Numbered from the stretch's first letter, positions 9,139 through 18,688 are shown. The stretch: DNA of 64,000 nucleotides from Shewanella hafniensis (GCF_019655335.1 NZ_BPFD01000014.1:1-64000), one strand, 5' to 3'. Translations and numbers: made by a program. Notes: generated from the letters alone by a model not told the origin.

Positions 9139-9915
9139 CTAGTGGGGTTGAAGGTTTAACAGGGATGCAATACGCATTCTTAATCTGGGTAGCATATCGC
9201 GTTCAAACTCAGGATGCAGCTTAAGCCAAAGATTATTACGCGGGCTTGGGTGCGGCAAGACAAGATACTTAGGCCAATATTGCTGCCACTGCGCGCACGC
9301 TTGGGTCACTGTGATGGGCTTCAGTTTGGGGATGGTTTTTGCTTTGGCGCTGGACGATACATTTATGTGGGTTGTTTGAGGCTTAGTGAGCGGCGAAGTG
9401 AGGTTTATGGCCACGGACGATTCACGCGGTAGATGATAATCGATGGCATATTGGCCGAGGATCACGATTAACTCTATTTGGGGCATTAACGCAAGTAAGG
9501 CTTGATGCCAAGTGGCGGCGCATTCGGGGCGCGGTGGTTTATCACCCTGCTTTTTAGCGTTTTTTTCTATACTGCCCGGAAAACAAAATCCCATAGGGAC
9601 AATGGCAAAAAGGGCTGGGTCGTAAAATTGCTCCCGCGTGACATTCAACCAAGTGCGCAGCCGTTCACCGCTGGCATCGTCAAATGGTATGCCTTTATGG
9701 TGGGTTTTCACGCCCGGAGCTTGGCCCGCAATCAAAATCCGCGCTTGGCTACTGGCCTGTAATATCGGCTTGGGCGCTAAGGGTAAATCGGCCTGACATA
9801 AAGTACAGGCGTTAATTTTCGTCAGCAGCGCTGCCATTGATGCAGAATTGGGCGGCGATACTGTTTCGCTTAGCGGTGATGACGCCGGCGCGTTAGTGCA
9901 ATGTGTTTTAGTCAA
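9139..9915 (-). CDS. Uracil-DNA glycosylase family protein
   Basis: 258 residues if read from the TTG at 9915. Another possible start is the ATG at 9837, which would begin MAALLTKINACTLC; neither has a strong ribosome site. The core shows the family 4/5-like pattern: CTLCQADLPL near residue 37, then ILIAGQAPGVKTHHKGIPF for the catalytic loop, and VLPHPSPRNNLW near the C-terminus for the DNA-intercalating histidine loop. Members of the family remove damaged bases from DNA, but the activity of this subgroup is not well described. About 40 residues near position 170-210, rich in Ser, Thr and Lys, look like an insert between core strands. Confidence 0.75.
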   Translation of the reverse strand: MTKTHCTNAPASSPLSETVSPPNSASMAALLTKINACTLCQADLPLAPKPILQASSQARILIAGQAPGVKTHHKGIPFDDASGERLRTWLNVTREQFYDPALFAIVPMGFCFPGSIEKNAKKQGDKPPRPECAATWHQALLALMPQIELIVILGQYAIDYHLPRESSVAINLTSPLTKPQTTHINVSSSAKAKTIPKLKPITVTQACAQWQQYWPKYLVLPHPSPRNNLWLKLHPEFERDMLPRLRMRIASLLNLQPH

Positions 9916-9981
9916 AATTTGTCTTAGTCAGTGGTCAGTGGTTAGTGCCCGTGGTTAATGTCATCGCTGATTTATTTTCAA

Positions 9982-10587
9982 TCAGGATTGGAACATCATC
10001 GCCGTTTGATATAGCCAGTAGCCAAAAAGACCGTACCCCAACAATAAGCCCAAGTAGCTTAATAACTTAGGCACTCTACTTGGGCTTGAAGCCAAACAGA
10101 TGTGGGTTAGCACAATGGTAAAAAAGGCTAAGGGCGCAATGACATAACTCAAGGCTAGGATGAATAATGCCCCTAGGCTGATGATCCAATCGGCATTACG
10201 ATTGGCGGGTTTATCGATTTGGCACAGTTGTAGTGGCAATAATATCAAACCAATCCCCACACAAATAATGCCTAAGTTCAAGGCGAAATCACTCCAACCT
10301 CTGTGATCATAGATGGCTAAGGCGACGGCAATCAGCGGTACGATTAAGGCGCTTAATACATGACCTTTGGCAAAGGCGGTACTACGATACTGACCCGCAA
10401 AAAAGAATAAACCCTGTAAAAATAAATTGATCAAGGTAAAGCCGCCGAGGCCGAGAATGATAAACAGGCTGGCGGTGCCGCCCGAGGGGTCGAACGCCAA
10501 GGCGGGTAAGGGCAATAGACTCAGCCCCAGTAGGGCGGGAAGAGACGACAAGCACTTAGATTGGCAGAGGGAAGAATAAATACGCAT
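9982..10587 (-). CDS. Conserved hypothetical membrane protein
   Basis: 201 residues. A signal-like segment (about residues 12-31, ending PLPALA) is followed by four or five hydrophobic helices. I see no catalytic motif and do not recognise the family. It lies between the uracil-DNA glycosylase-like gene (66 bases away) and the 3' end of the mtr locus, from which it is separated by a strong terminator, so it is unlikely to be part of the electron transport operon. Confidence 0.65.
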   Translation of the reverse strand: MRIYSSLCQSKCLSSLPALLGLSLLPLPALAFDPSGGTASLFIILGLGGFTLINLFLQGLFFFAGQYRSTAFAKGHVLSALIVPLIAVALAIYDHRGWSDFALNLGIICVGIGLILLPLQLCQIDKPANRNADWIISLGALFILALSYVIAPLAFFTIVLTHICLASSPSRVPKLLSYLGLLLGYGLFGYWLYQTAMMFQS

Positions 10588-10770
10588 GGACTCAGAGGAT
10601 TAACCAAAAGATTGAATTAAGATCCGCTAAAGTGAGCTAAAACTCAAGGAATAAGGTTTTTATGGGCAGACTTTTGCGCCAGAGTCTGATCTTATTCAAG
10701 ATTTTTACTCATATCTGGGCTGATGTAATGATTTTACATCTGACTTTACATGTGACTGCTGCGGTTAAAC

Positions 10771-10795
10771 AAAAGCCCGCAAGATGCGGGCTTTT
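10771..10795 (-). terminator. Terminator at the end of the mtr locus
   Basis: AAAAGCCCGC pairs perfectly with GCGGGCTTTT across a five-base loop, 20 bases beyond the mtrB stop. It closes the mtrCAB transcript. Confidence 0.85.
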
Positions 10796-10815
10796 GGATT
10801 GTCTATCATTGAGGA

Positions 10816-12903
10816 TTAGAGCTTGTAGCTCATGCTTAACATGATCATCTGCGCTGTATAGTCATGGCTATTGCTGCCAAAGCCTACGACGTTCCAAATG
10901 CCATCAACGGCGATATCATTGGCAGCGTCATTGTCCTTATAGTTCTCAATTTTATAATCCAAGCGCAGCGCCATTTTCTCGGTGGCTTGATATTGAGCGT
11001 ATAAGTTAATGTTGTGCACTTTGGCAAAATAATCACCATAGTCGCCTGTGATACCTTGTCTCACTTGGGTGTTACTGTTGGAGTCTGAATAGGTGTAATC
11101 CAGTCCCATGCGTAACTTGTTCTCAAGTAAGTTGTTGTAGCTAATGCCTGCGCCGACAACATCGACTTTATCTTCAATGAAGCCCATCCAGGTTGGGGTG
11201 CTGTAGTTGCTGCTTCCCGCCTGTTCAGATTCAATGATTTGATAGTTATAGAAGGCGGTTGCCAGTAAATCATCGGTGATCATATAGCTGATGTTGGCAT
11301 CATAACTGGTGTCTTTTGACTCAGTTAAACCGATGACAGTATCTGTGTAGTCATCGAATGCGTAACGGGCACCGAAATCTAGAGTCAGGCTTTCGATAGG
11401 CGAGTGAGTGACTCGAGCTTCCACTTGGGTTCTGTCACGGTTCGCCAGATTGTACTTACGCAACAGGCTATTGGTTTCAGAGGATGTCCATTCAGAGGCT
11501 TGATATTGCGAGCCATCACGTTGACCGTAACTGCCCTTAACCCACATATCCCAAGTTTCGAAGCTGTTGACTCTAAAACGCACCCAAACCGTGTTCTCAT
11601 CCGTGGTTTCACGGTCTTGATAATTACGTTCATCACGTTTGAAGTCATAGCCACCATCGAGTTTCATGCCGTTGGTAATACGATAATCTGCGGCCACTTT
11701 GAAGCGTTGGCTGGTGTTATCGTAAGGGGTATTGTAGGCCACCTTACCGTTGACATTGTTGATGCTGACTTGGGTCCACTCTTCAATCTGTGTATTGTTA
11801 TCGCGGTCGTTATAGTCGTAGCTACCACTTAAGCGCAGTGAGTTGGTGACTTTGCTGACCACTTTTAAGTTTAAGCCGATAAGATCGACCTTGGCATCTA
11901 GGGCTTCAGTTGGCACTTGATAACCATAACCTGAAGTCACTAACGCTTGGTCTTGACTCATTTGTCCTGCAAGCACGCGAGCCGATAGCACATTGGTACT
12001 GTCGTTGTATTGGCCCATTAACGAGACAGTGTGTGACTGATTGTCTGGATCAAGGGCGATAGAGCCCGTGGTTTGCGCGCCAAAGGTTGGATTAAATGCA
12101 CTGTCGAAATTTAACTGGTTGTACTCGTTCTTAAAAATCGAGCCATTGTAGTTAAGTGCAGTGAACCAGTTGTCGCCTTTAAGCTTGATACCCGCTTCAA
12201 TGGAGTCAGTGGTGTAATCAACAGGCTCGGCTAACATCATAGATTGGTTGAAGAATCCACCTGATGCTTTTTTCAAGCCGGTTTTTTCTTCACGCAGGTA
12301 GCTCACATGTGTGCTCCACAGCGACTCGCCTTGATAATCAAAACCAAGCCCTGTGCGCTCACGTTTAAGCGACAGTTCTAAGGCGTTCAGGCTGTCCATC
12401 AGTAATGGCATTTGGCTGCTTGAACCCGCCGTCACCCAGTTGTCTGGCAGCGTTAAATTATCGCTGCCCACACCCGAGTAGGGCGTTAAGGCACTGTTGC
12501 TGTTGTAAGTGGCAATCTGGCGATAGTTCACATTGACATTGTACTGGCCTTGTTTGCCGGCATTGACCTCTAAACGGCCGCCATCCATGCCCAGTTGATA
12601 GGCTTCAACGCTGGCGCGATAGCCTTTTTCACCGCGAAAGGTGACATCAGCATCCAATTTCCCTGCGACTTCGTTTGACGTCCCAAAGGCATTCGCCGAG
12701 CGAATGTCCTCTTCACTGTTATAACCTACGCCGACACCCACAGTGCCCGATGTGCCCGTTTCAACAACGCAGCCTTTACAGCTCCATGCGGACATTTTGA
12801 CTTTTTCGGTATTGGCATTGGCTAAGCCATACCCATCGGCCGCTATCGCAAAACCTGTGTTTGCCAGTAACGCCAGAGTGATCAAATTGAGTTTAAATTT
12901 CAT
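10816..12903 (-). CDS. mtrB: Outer membrane beta-barrel of the metal-reducing porin-cytochrome complex, MtrB
   Basis: 695 residues; the signal peptide ends about residue 22 (GFAIAAD). The mature protein has alternating strand patterns expected of a large barrel and ends in an aromatic-rich strand with a terminal Leu. It belongs to the MtrB/PioB family of decaheme-associated outer membrane proteins. The N-terminal Cys42-X2-Cys45 pair (AWSCKGC), a family hallmark, is present. MtrB sheathes the decaheme MtrA and docks MtrC on the cell surface, making a conduit for electrons across the outer membrane. It starts 12 bases after mtrA stops, so mtrA and mtrB are translated from one message with mtrC. 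Confidence 0.95.
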   Translation of the reverse strand: MKFKLNLITLALLANTGFAIAADGYGLANANTEKVKMSAWSCKGCVVETGTSGTVGVGVGYNSEEDIRSANAFGTSNEVAGKLDADVTFRGEKGYRASVEAYQLGMDGGRLEVNAGKQGQYNVNVNYRQIATYNSNSALTPYSGVGSDNLTLPDNWVTAGSSSQMPLLMDSLNALELSLKRERTGLGFDYQGESLWSTHVSYLREEKTGLKKASGGFFNQSMMLAEPVDYTTDSIEAGIKLKGDNWFTALNYNGSIFKNEYNQLNFDSAFNPTFGAQTTGSIALDPDNQSHTVSLMGQYNDSTNVLSARVLAGQMSQDQALVTSGYGYQVPTEALDAKVDLIGLNLKVVSKVTNSLRLSGSYDYNDRDNNTQIEEWTQVSINNVNGKVAYNTPYDNTSQRFKVAADYRITNGMKLDGGYDFKRDERNYQDRETTDENTVWVRFRVNSFETWDMWVKGSYGQRDGSQYQASEWTSSETNSLLRKYNLANRDRTQVEARVTHSPIESLTLDFGARYAFDDYTDTVIGLTESKDTSYDANISYMITDDLLATAFYNYQIIESEQAGSSNYSTPTWMGFIEDKVDVVGAGISYNNLLENKLRMGLDYTYSDSNSNTQVRQGITGDYGDYFAKVHNINLYAQYQATEKMALRLDYKIENYKDNDAANDIAVDGIWNVVGFGSNSHDYTAQMIMLSMSYKL

Positions 12904-12915
12904 TTTCTCGTCTCC

Positions 12916-13917
12916 TTAGCGCTGTAATAGCTTGCCAGATGGATGGTTTGAACCATGGACCTGACTGTGGCAATTTAAACAGCTTCTTCCACCCGTGAAG
13001 GCATTGTCGCCGACGTTTGAACCTAAACCAGTGTTACCTAAGTAAGCATTGCTGGCATGGCCATCGCTGGCGTGACATTGCTGACACAGCTGCGGTGCGC
13101 GGGTTTTCAACATGGCATCATTCACACTGCCGTGAGGATTGTGGCAAGTCACACAGTTCTCAGTAACGGGTGCATGTTCCCACAGTTTGGGGCCGCGTTT
13201 TTCGGCGTGGCAGGAGTAACAGGTTTCGTTAATGCTCGGCTTGTTTAGATCGGAATCTGTCATGCTGCCATGGGGATTATGGCAATCGCTACAGGTCATT
13301 TGAGCCCATTTTAGTGGGTGACTCGAGCGTTTGTTCATGTCTGCTTTTTGCTTAGTGTGGCAGCTAGTACAGACTTCCATTTCAGTGTTTTTTGATAACA
13401 CAGGATCTTTTGCCACATGCACTTGGTGGCAAGAGGCACAAGCGACATCGGCATTGTCATGGTGACTGCCGTTCCAAGACACACGTTTGTCATCTTGGTG
13501 ACAGCTCATACAGACACTGTTTTGTTTTTCAGCACTTAAGGTCGATTGCTTACCGAAAGTGATCATCGGCTCGTTGCCGCCTTTATTGTGTTGACCTAAA
13601 GGACCATGACAGGCTTCACATTGCAGGCCCGCCATTGGGCTTTTTGATGAATCAATGGCGCCGTGGACACCTTTGAACAGGTCCATCACTTTTTCAGATT
13701 TTTTATGGCACATCAAACAAGAATCGGCGCCTTTAGGGGAGTAGTTGCCTTCGGCAAACTTCTTATCTAAGGTGGCTTCGACTTGCTCTGGCGTCATTTT
13801 TTCATCCCATTTTGACGCATAAGCGTTTGGTGCGATGCATAAAGACATGACTGCTGACATTGCCATGGTGATGACAAGTGCCGGCAGTAGGTTTTTCATT
13901 TTTAGGCTGTTCTTCAT
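12916..13917 (-). CDS. mtrA: Periplasmic decaheme c-type cytochrome MtrA
   Basis: 333 residues from the ATG at 13917 (start [11 protein letters not shown]), the same length as S. oneidensis MtrA as I remember it. An upstream in-frame start at 13944 would overlap the ribosome site. A signal peptide ends near residue 34 (PNAYA). Ten CXXCH heme-binding motifs are present: CLMCH, CEACH, CMSCH, CASCH, CTSCH, CSDCH, CYSCH, CVTCH, CQQCH and CLNCH. MtrA takes electrons from CymA and soluble periplasmic carriers and passes them through the MtrB barrel to MtrC. The C-terminus [13 protein letters not shown] is shared exactly with MtrD in this window. Confidence 0.96.
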   Translation of the reverse strand: MKNSLKMKNLLPALVITMAMSAVMSLCIAPNAYASKWDEKMTPEQVEATLDKKFAEGNYSPKGADSCLMCHKKSEKVMDLFKGVHGAIDSSKSPMAGLQCEACHGPLGQHNKGGNEPMITFGKQSTLSAEKQNSVCMSCHQDDKRVSWNGSHHDNADVACASCHQVHVAKDPVLSKNTEMEVCTSCHTKQKADMNKRSSHPLKWAQMTCSDCHNPHGSMTDSDLNKPSINETCYSCHAEKRGPKLWEHAPVTENCVTCHNPHGSVNDAMLKTRAPQLCQQCHASDGHASNAYLGNTGLGSNVGDNAFTGGRSCLNCHSQVHGSNHPSGKLLQR

Positions 13918-13985
13918 AATAGGCTTCCCAATTTGTCCCAACAAATTTCAAGAAAGGGGGAGCGAACTCCCCCTGCTTGGGCAAA

Positions 13986-15938
13986 TTACATTTTCACCTG
14001 AGTGTGATCTGTTGGTGTGGGTTTGTGACAGTAGAAACAGGTTTCTGACTGCGCCGCTTGGTTAGCTTGAACATAATCACCATTCACAATTGCGCCCATA
14101 TTTTCTAAGCCGTGGCCAATGGATTCTGGCGCGTGGCATGAAGTACAAGTGGCTGTGATTGGCGTGGTGTATTTACCTGCAGAAGTGGCCAGTGCACCCT
14201 TCACTTTGAACGCGTCTAAGTTGAAGTCGTTGTGGCACTGAGTACATTCTTTGATAACGCCTTGCTCACCGTGAACTACGTGCAGTTTCATTTCGAAACC
14301 ACCTTTGTTTGCACCAGATGCATAGGTACCATCTGGGGTATGACAGGCCACACAGGCATCCACACCGACAATTGGCTTACCGTTCGCATCTTTAGCATGT
14401 GAAACTTGTTCAGACATTACAAAGCCTGCATGGTGTCCTTTGTGGATTTCGAAGGTATCGCTGTGACAGCCTTGACAGGTACTGAAGTTAACAGAGTTAA
14501 CATGGCGCATGCTTGGGGCGTTGCCTGATTTTGTGCCAAAGGCGAGCTCAGCTTTCATACTGGTTGTCACGCTATCAGCGGTACATGCGGTTAAGCTAGT
14601 ACCAGTGCTACACATTTCCAGACCGATAAAGGTAAAGGCCGTATCTGTATCGCCAGCACCGAAAGGCAGGGCAGGTGTAGTGAATACCAGTTTACCGTCA
14701 ACTAAGGTTACGTCAGCTTGCAGTGCGCCATCTTTGACTAAGTCTTTCGCAATTTTCGCCGCACCACTACCAGGGCTCTTGTTGTAACCCATAATTGGGA
14801 AGTTAGGGCCAACGTTAGTGACAGTTTCTAAACGTTTAATCTTGTCTTGAACCGTTGCCGCATCAATCGCGTTACCGTCTTTGTCTAAGATAGAGACAGT
14901 TAATACCGCAGTATCATCAGCTTGACCCACGAGAGTCGCTTGCATACCTAACTGAGCGATAACGGCTTTCTTGTCTGCAGTCTTGCTTGTGTGTAGCTCG
15001 GCAGTCCAGTCGCTGTTATGACAGGCGATACAGTTTGAGTTATCTAGCTGTTGTGAATGACCTTTGCCTGCGGCAAAATCCACTGTGCTATGACAGCTTC
15101 CACAGGTAGCGGCAGTTGGAATACGTGACCAATTACCCCAATCTGGCGTGGCATCGTTTGCAGCATGACAGCTTTGGCAGCTTTCCAATGAACCTAAAGT
15201 CAGGTCTTTGTGTTTAGCGTGAACGAGAACATTGAACTCTTTACCTACGCCAACTTTGCCTGCTGTGTGGCAAGTTGCACAGTAGTTAACATCTGAGTAC
15301 GCGCCGCCGTGTTTCACATTAGCTAAATCTTGGTGACAGGTATTACAGCTTTCAGTGGCAACAATCTTGCGGCTGTATGTCGCTGCAGCACCGGTATCGG
15401 CCGTAAAGTCGACAAAGGCGTTACTGTTAGGGACTTGAGTACCATCGGGTAACGGCGTGTTATAAGCGCGGATTAATACCCGTTGAGCTAACTGATCGTT
15501 GTAGGTGATTTTAGCGTTAGCGGTCAAGTTCATGTTGAAGGTATAGCTGTAGTGACCGTTTTTCTTGTCAACAAAGGTCCCTGGGCATGTTGCTGCCACA
15601 TCACAGGTTTCATCACCAAAGTATTGCCATTGTGAGGCATTACCGGCACCTGTCGCCCCTTGCGGGATCAACTGTGCTGCGGCGAAGCGCATCTTTTGGA
15701 GACCAACGACGGGTAAGTCATCTTCGTTAGTCACAGTAAACTCAACACTCGGTACACCGTTAGTGATAACAGATTTATCAAACGTGAAATTAAGGGTTTG
15801 AATCGCTGGAGCAGGTTCGCCACCAGGTTCACCGGGATTACCATCATTACCATCGCTGCCACCACAGCCAGTTAAGGCCATAGTGACTGCACTTGCTGCT
15901 AACAGCAGTGCGATTTTAGTTGTTTGTGCGTTCATCAT
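13986..15938 (-). CDS. mtrC: Outer-surface decaheme cytochrome MtrC, lipoprotein
   Basis: 650 residues from the ATG at 15938 (MMNAQTTKIALLL), with AGGGAA just upstream. The lipobox LTGC places the lipidated cysteine at residue 25, followed by an Asp/Gly-rich linker. Ten CXXCH motifs occur in two groups of five. A CX8C pair (Cys443, Cys452) lies in the beta-barrel domain III, as in S. oneidensis MtrC, where it is linked to flavin binding. MtrC receives electrons from MtrA-MtrB and reduces minerals and flavins outside the cell. The N-terminal half is unlike the MR-1 protein I remember and instead resembles MtrF in this window, including an extra Cys112-X5-Cys118 pair. The call as mtrC rests on the C-terminal half and on position directly upstream of mtrAB. 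Confidence 0.9.
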   Translation of the reverse strand: MMNAQTTKIALLLAASAVTMALTGCGGSDGNDGNPGEPGGEPAPAIQTLNFTFDKSVITNGVPSVEFTVTNEDDLPVVGLQKMRFAAAQLIPQGATGAGNASQWQYFGDETCDVAATCPGTFVDKKNGHYSYTFNMNLTANAKITYNDQLAQRVLIRAYNTPLPDGTQVPNSNAFVDFTADTGAAATYSRKIVATESCNTCHQDLANVKHGGAYSDVNYCATCHTAGKVGVGKEFNVLVHAKHKDLTLGSLESCQSCHAANDATPDWGNWSRIPTAATCGSCHSTVDFAAGKGHSQQLDNSNCIACHNSDWTAELHTSKTADKKAVIAQLGMQATLVGQADDTAVLTVSILDKDGNAIDAATVQDKIKRLETVTNVGPNFPIMGYNKSPGSGAAKIAKDLVKDGALQADVTLVDGKLVFTTPALPFGAGDTDTAFTFIGLEMCSTGTSLTACTADSVTTSMKAELAFGTKSGNAPSMRHVNSVNFSTCQGCHSDTFEIHKGHHAGFVMSEQVSHAKDANGKPIVGVDACVACHTPDGTYASGANKGGFEMKLHVVHGEQGVIKECTQCHNDFNLDAFKVKGALATSAGKYTTPITATCTSCHAPESIGHGLENMGAIVNGDYVQANQAAQSETCFYCHKPTPTDHTQVKM

Positions 15939-16033
15939 TTTTTCCCTGCATAGGTTTGGCATTGCTTAAACGCTATGTTCTAGAGCCAACAGATTCTATG
16001 TCTGTGTTTTTGGTCACTAGAAGCGACTTAAGT

Positions 16034-16141
16034 GGATGCTGGAAATAGAATTCCCCAAGGAAAGGCTAACCTAACATGACCTTAAAATCTCCAAGGCCTT
16101 TGCTAATGTGTGACTTGGATCTTTCTATTTCTAAAGAGGTA
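16034..16141 (-). promoter_or_regulatory. mtrC upstream region, collinear with the omcA leader
   Basis: This block aligns without gaps in length to 18544-18651 upstream of omcA. The best-kept part is TGTGACTTGGATCT with CTATTTCT (16109-16132), which contains a CRP-like half-site. CRP is an established activator of mtrC and omcA in S. oneidensis; that this block is its site here is inference. Confidence 0.5.
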
Positions 16142-16207
16142 TTTAAAGCGAGAGGTAAAAACGATTTCAGATCAAAAAAACAGCGGATTTTTAAATGGCA
16201 AGAATAT

Positions 16208-16235
16208 AAAGAGAGAGGTAAAAACCTCTCTCTTT
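16208..16235 (-). terminator. Hairpin between omcA and mtrC
   Basis: A perfect 12-bp stem (AAAGAGAGAGGT with ACCTCTCTCTTT, loop AAAA) 44 bases past the omcA stop codon. It probably ends or attenuates the omcA message, so that mtrCAB depends mainly on its own promoter. Confidence 0.7.
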
Positions 16236-16278
16236 AGTAACGATAAAACATTGCTCTGAATGAGAGCGTTATATCTGC

Positions 16279-18471
16279 TTAATTACCGTGAACTTTACTT
16301 AATTGAGCTGGGGTATGACAAGTTGCACAGCTTTCTGATGCACGAGTTTGCACATCGGCTGCACTGCTGCCATTTAAAATACCACCGTTAGTCTCAATGT
16401 GAGATTTTGTCGCATCAGTCAGATATTTTTGGTGACAGCTTAAACATGCGCCTGCATCTGAAGATACCCAAATATCGGCACCGTTATTATTGATATCACC
16501 GTAGCGCCATGTGCGATCAGGCTGACGTCCTAAGGTAATACCTGTAATGACGTTTGCTTTATCAACTGTATGGCATGTCGCACAATCGGTTTTTAGCACA
16601 GTGCCTGATTGTACACCCGCATATTTCAGGTAATGGCCTTCACGTTCGTGAGCTTTCCACGCAAAGCTAGTTGGGATCTTACCGCCAGGATAGTTGGCAT
16701 CATTTTTCAAGGTTTTATCCGAAGTATGACAAGTTTGGCAATTTACACCGTTGTCATAGTGGTGGATTTCTTGATTGTGACAACCTTGACACTTAGTTGC
16801 ATCAATAATGTCGCGACGTGTCGCTGCCTTGGCAGTGCTGTCCACTCCCGTATCTTTCCAAACGAAATGATATGGTGCTTGTTTAACCGCGACTTTACTT
16901 ACACTGTCAGCAGTGCAATCTGTCATAGCTACGTCAGCAACGCCATAACCGCCATTGTTGAAGCACACTTCTAATGTTGACCACAGCTCGAATGTTTTAC
17001 CATTTGCATCAGCGGGTAAACTGAACTTAGTGCCTGTTAATGAGTAGGTTTTATTCGCTTCATTATAGGTACCTTCACTTAAAGCGATACGACGATTGCT
17101 ATAAGAGGCATCAGCATAGCTTGGGTAATCTTTATCAGAATCCCATGCTACGACAACGCGTGAGCTTTGATTTACGAAGGCTTTATCAATGGCATTGCCC
17201 TCTTTGTCAACAACTTGGACATCAAAAGTGATTTTGCCCGTGTCATTCACGCCGACATTAGTGAACTTAATGCCCATGGCTTTAGTTTCTGTGTAAGCTT
17301 TCAGCACATCACCATGACGTTTAGCTGCACTACCTGTGCCGTTGTATGGTTCAGTTGCATTATGACAAGCGACACAATCACTGCTGCTGTGGTGAGCTGA
17401 TGGTTTTTCTGTGTGGCAACCAATACAGGCTTGATTGCTTAAGTCGGCTTTAAATAGATCGGCATTCGCTGGTGCACCCGCTCCTTCAACGTGACAGGCT
17501 GCGCAATCCGCTGCAGGTTTTAATGGGAAACCGACCTTGCCGTAGTCAATCACTTTGCCACCATAACCAACAATCTTATAAGGGGCAGGTACTTCAGCGC
17601 CTGTCTCATCGAAGGTATGACGCTCGCCACCTTTGTGGATAGCATGGATCATGTAAGTGAATTCAATGCTATTACCTGACTCAGGATCGCCAGAGGTTGC
17701 CGTATGACAAGAAGCACAGTTTTCAATATCAACTCTACGGCCACCGTGTAACGCTAAACTTTCTGGCTGGTGACAGGTATAACAGGCTGTTATTGAAACA
17801 ACGTTGCGGGTTTGAATACCTTCAGTTTTGCCTGTAGAAGGTTGCCAATCAAAATGGGCGTTGGCAGCAAGCTGTGGTAATTCAAGTTCTAATGTTGCCC
17901 GTTGAGTCGCTTCAGCACTGTAAGTAATCGCTAAGGGTTCAGTGACATTGGCGATATTGGCTTGATAGGTATAGCTATAGTTACCATCGCCATGATCCAC
18001 TAAACAGGTATCACACTTGGCAGCGGCTTCAACGTTGGCTTGAAATTGAGCTGATGGATTGAGGTTATCCACGCCAGAAGGCGCTGTGCCAGGTTCTTTT
18101 TTGGCATTAATGTAGGCTTGCCATTGGTAACCGCGGTCGGCGGGTTTGGCTGGATCATCCGTTGCTTCAGTCACATGTGTGAGCTGTGCAATACCAAAAC
18201 GTATGTCGTGAGTTTTATTTAAGCCTAGTACTGCAACGCCATTCGCATTTTCTAATGTGAAATCGACCGTAACCTTACCTGCATCGATAGTGGCATTAGT
18301 AAAACTTGCTTTCAGTGTAGGCGTTGTATCGATATTGACACCAACAACACCCGGTTTACCGTCTTCACCATCTTTACCGTCACTACCACCGCAACCGGCG
18401 AGTAGTAGAGAGAGTAAACCGGCACCCAACATCGCTTTTGTTGCGGCATTGAAATTGAACCGTTTCATCAT
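16279..18471 (-). CDS. omcA: Outer-surface decaheme cytochrome OmcA, lipoprotein
   Basis: 730 residues from the ATG at 18471, with AGGGAA five bases upstream. The start MMKRFNFN and the lipobox LLAGC (Cys27) match S. oneidensis OmcA closely. Ten CXXCH motifs are present. Domain III carries a CX15C pair (Cys503, Cys519), the spacing known for OmcA, against CX8C in MtrC. A further Cys153-X2-Cys156 sits in domain I. OmcA is a terminal reductase on the cell surface for iron and manganese oxides and flavins, working with MtrC. Long stretches are nearly identical to the MR-1 protein, while the middle, about residues 395-545, has clearly diverged. Confidence 0.95.
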   Translation of the reverse strand: MMKRFNFNAATKAMLGAGLLSLLLAGCGGSDGKDGEDGKPGVVGVNIDTTPTLKASFTNATIDAGKVTVDFTLENANGVAVLGLNKTHDIRFGIAQLTHVTEATDDPAKPADRGYQWQAYINAKKEPGTAPSGVDNLNPSAQFQANVEAAAKCDTCLVDHGDGNYSYTYQANIANVTEPLAITYSAEATQRATLELELPQLAANAHFDWQPSTGKTEGIQTRNVVSITACYTCHQPESLALHGGRRVDIENCASCHTATSGDPESGNSIEFTYMIHAIHKGGERHTFDETGAEVPAPYKIVGYGGKVIDYGKVGFPLKPAADCAACHVEGAGAPANADLFKADLSNQACIGCHTEKPSAHHSSSDCVACHNATEPYNGTGSAAKRHGDVLKAYTETKAMGIKFTNVGVNDTGKITFDVQVVDKEGNAIDKAFVNQSSRVVVAWDSDKDYPSYADASYSNRRIALSEGTYNEANKTYSLTGTKFSLPADANGKTFELWSTLEVCFNNGGYGVADVAMTDCTADSVSKVAVKQAPYHFVWKDTGVDSTAKAATRRDIIDATKCQGCHNQEIHHYDNGVNCQTCHTSDKTLKNDANYPGGKIPTSFAWKAHEREGHYLKYAGVQSGTVLKTDCATCHTVDKANVITGITLGRQPDRTWRYGDINNNGADIWVSSDAGACLSCHQKYLTDATKSHIETNGGILNGSSAADVQTRASESCATCHTPAQLSKVHGN

Positions 18472-18543
18472 GATATTTCCCTGCAATAGTTGTAATCATC
18501 ATCAAATGCTTGGTAGATAAGAATAAATCTCATTACCCGCATA

Positions 18544-18651
18544 GGATGTGTGGAATTAGTTTTCCATCTGTAAGGCTAACTAAGTCACTGGTATTAATCA
18601 GTCACTTTAGGTGGGTAATGTGACTGAGATCTGACTATTTCTTTAGGAGTA
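18544..18651 (-). promoter_or_regulatory. omcA upstream region with CRP-like site
   Basis: TGTGA and TCTGA separated by six bases (18619-18634) form an imperfect CRP-type dyad 148 bases before the omcA start. The same block, in the same arrangement, occurs upstream of mtrC at 16034-16141. Confidence 0.5.
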
Positions 18652-18688
18652 GATGACTGCATAGTATGAGTTCCTTTTATATCTGCAG

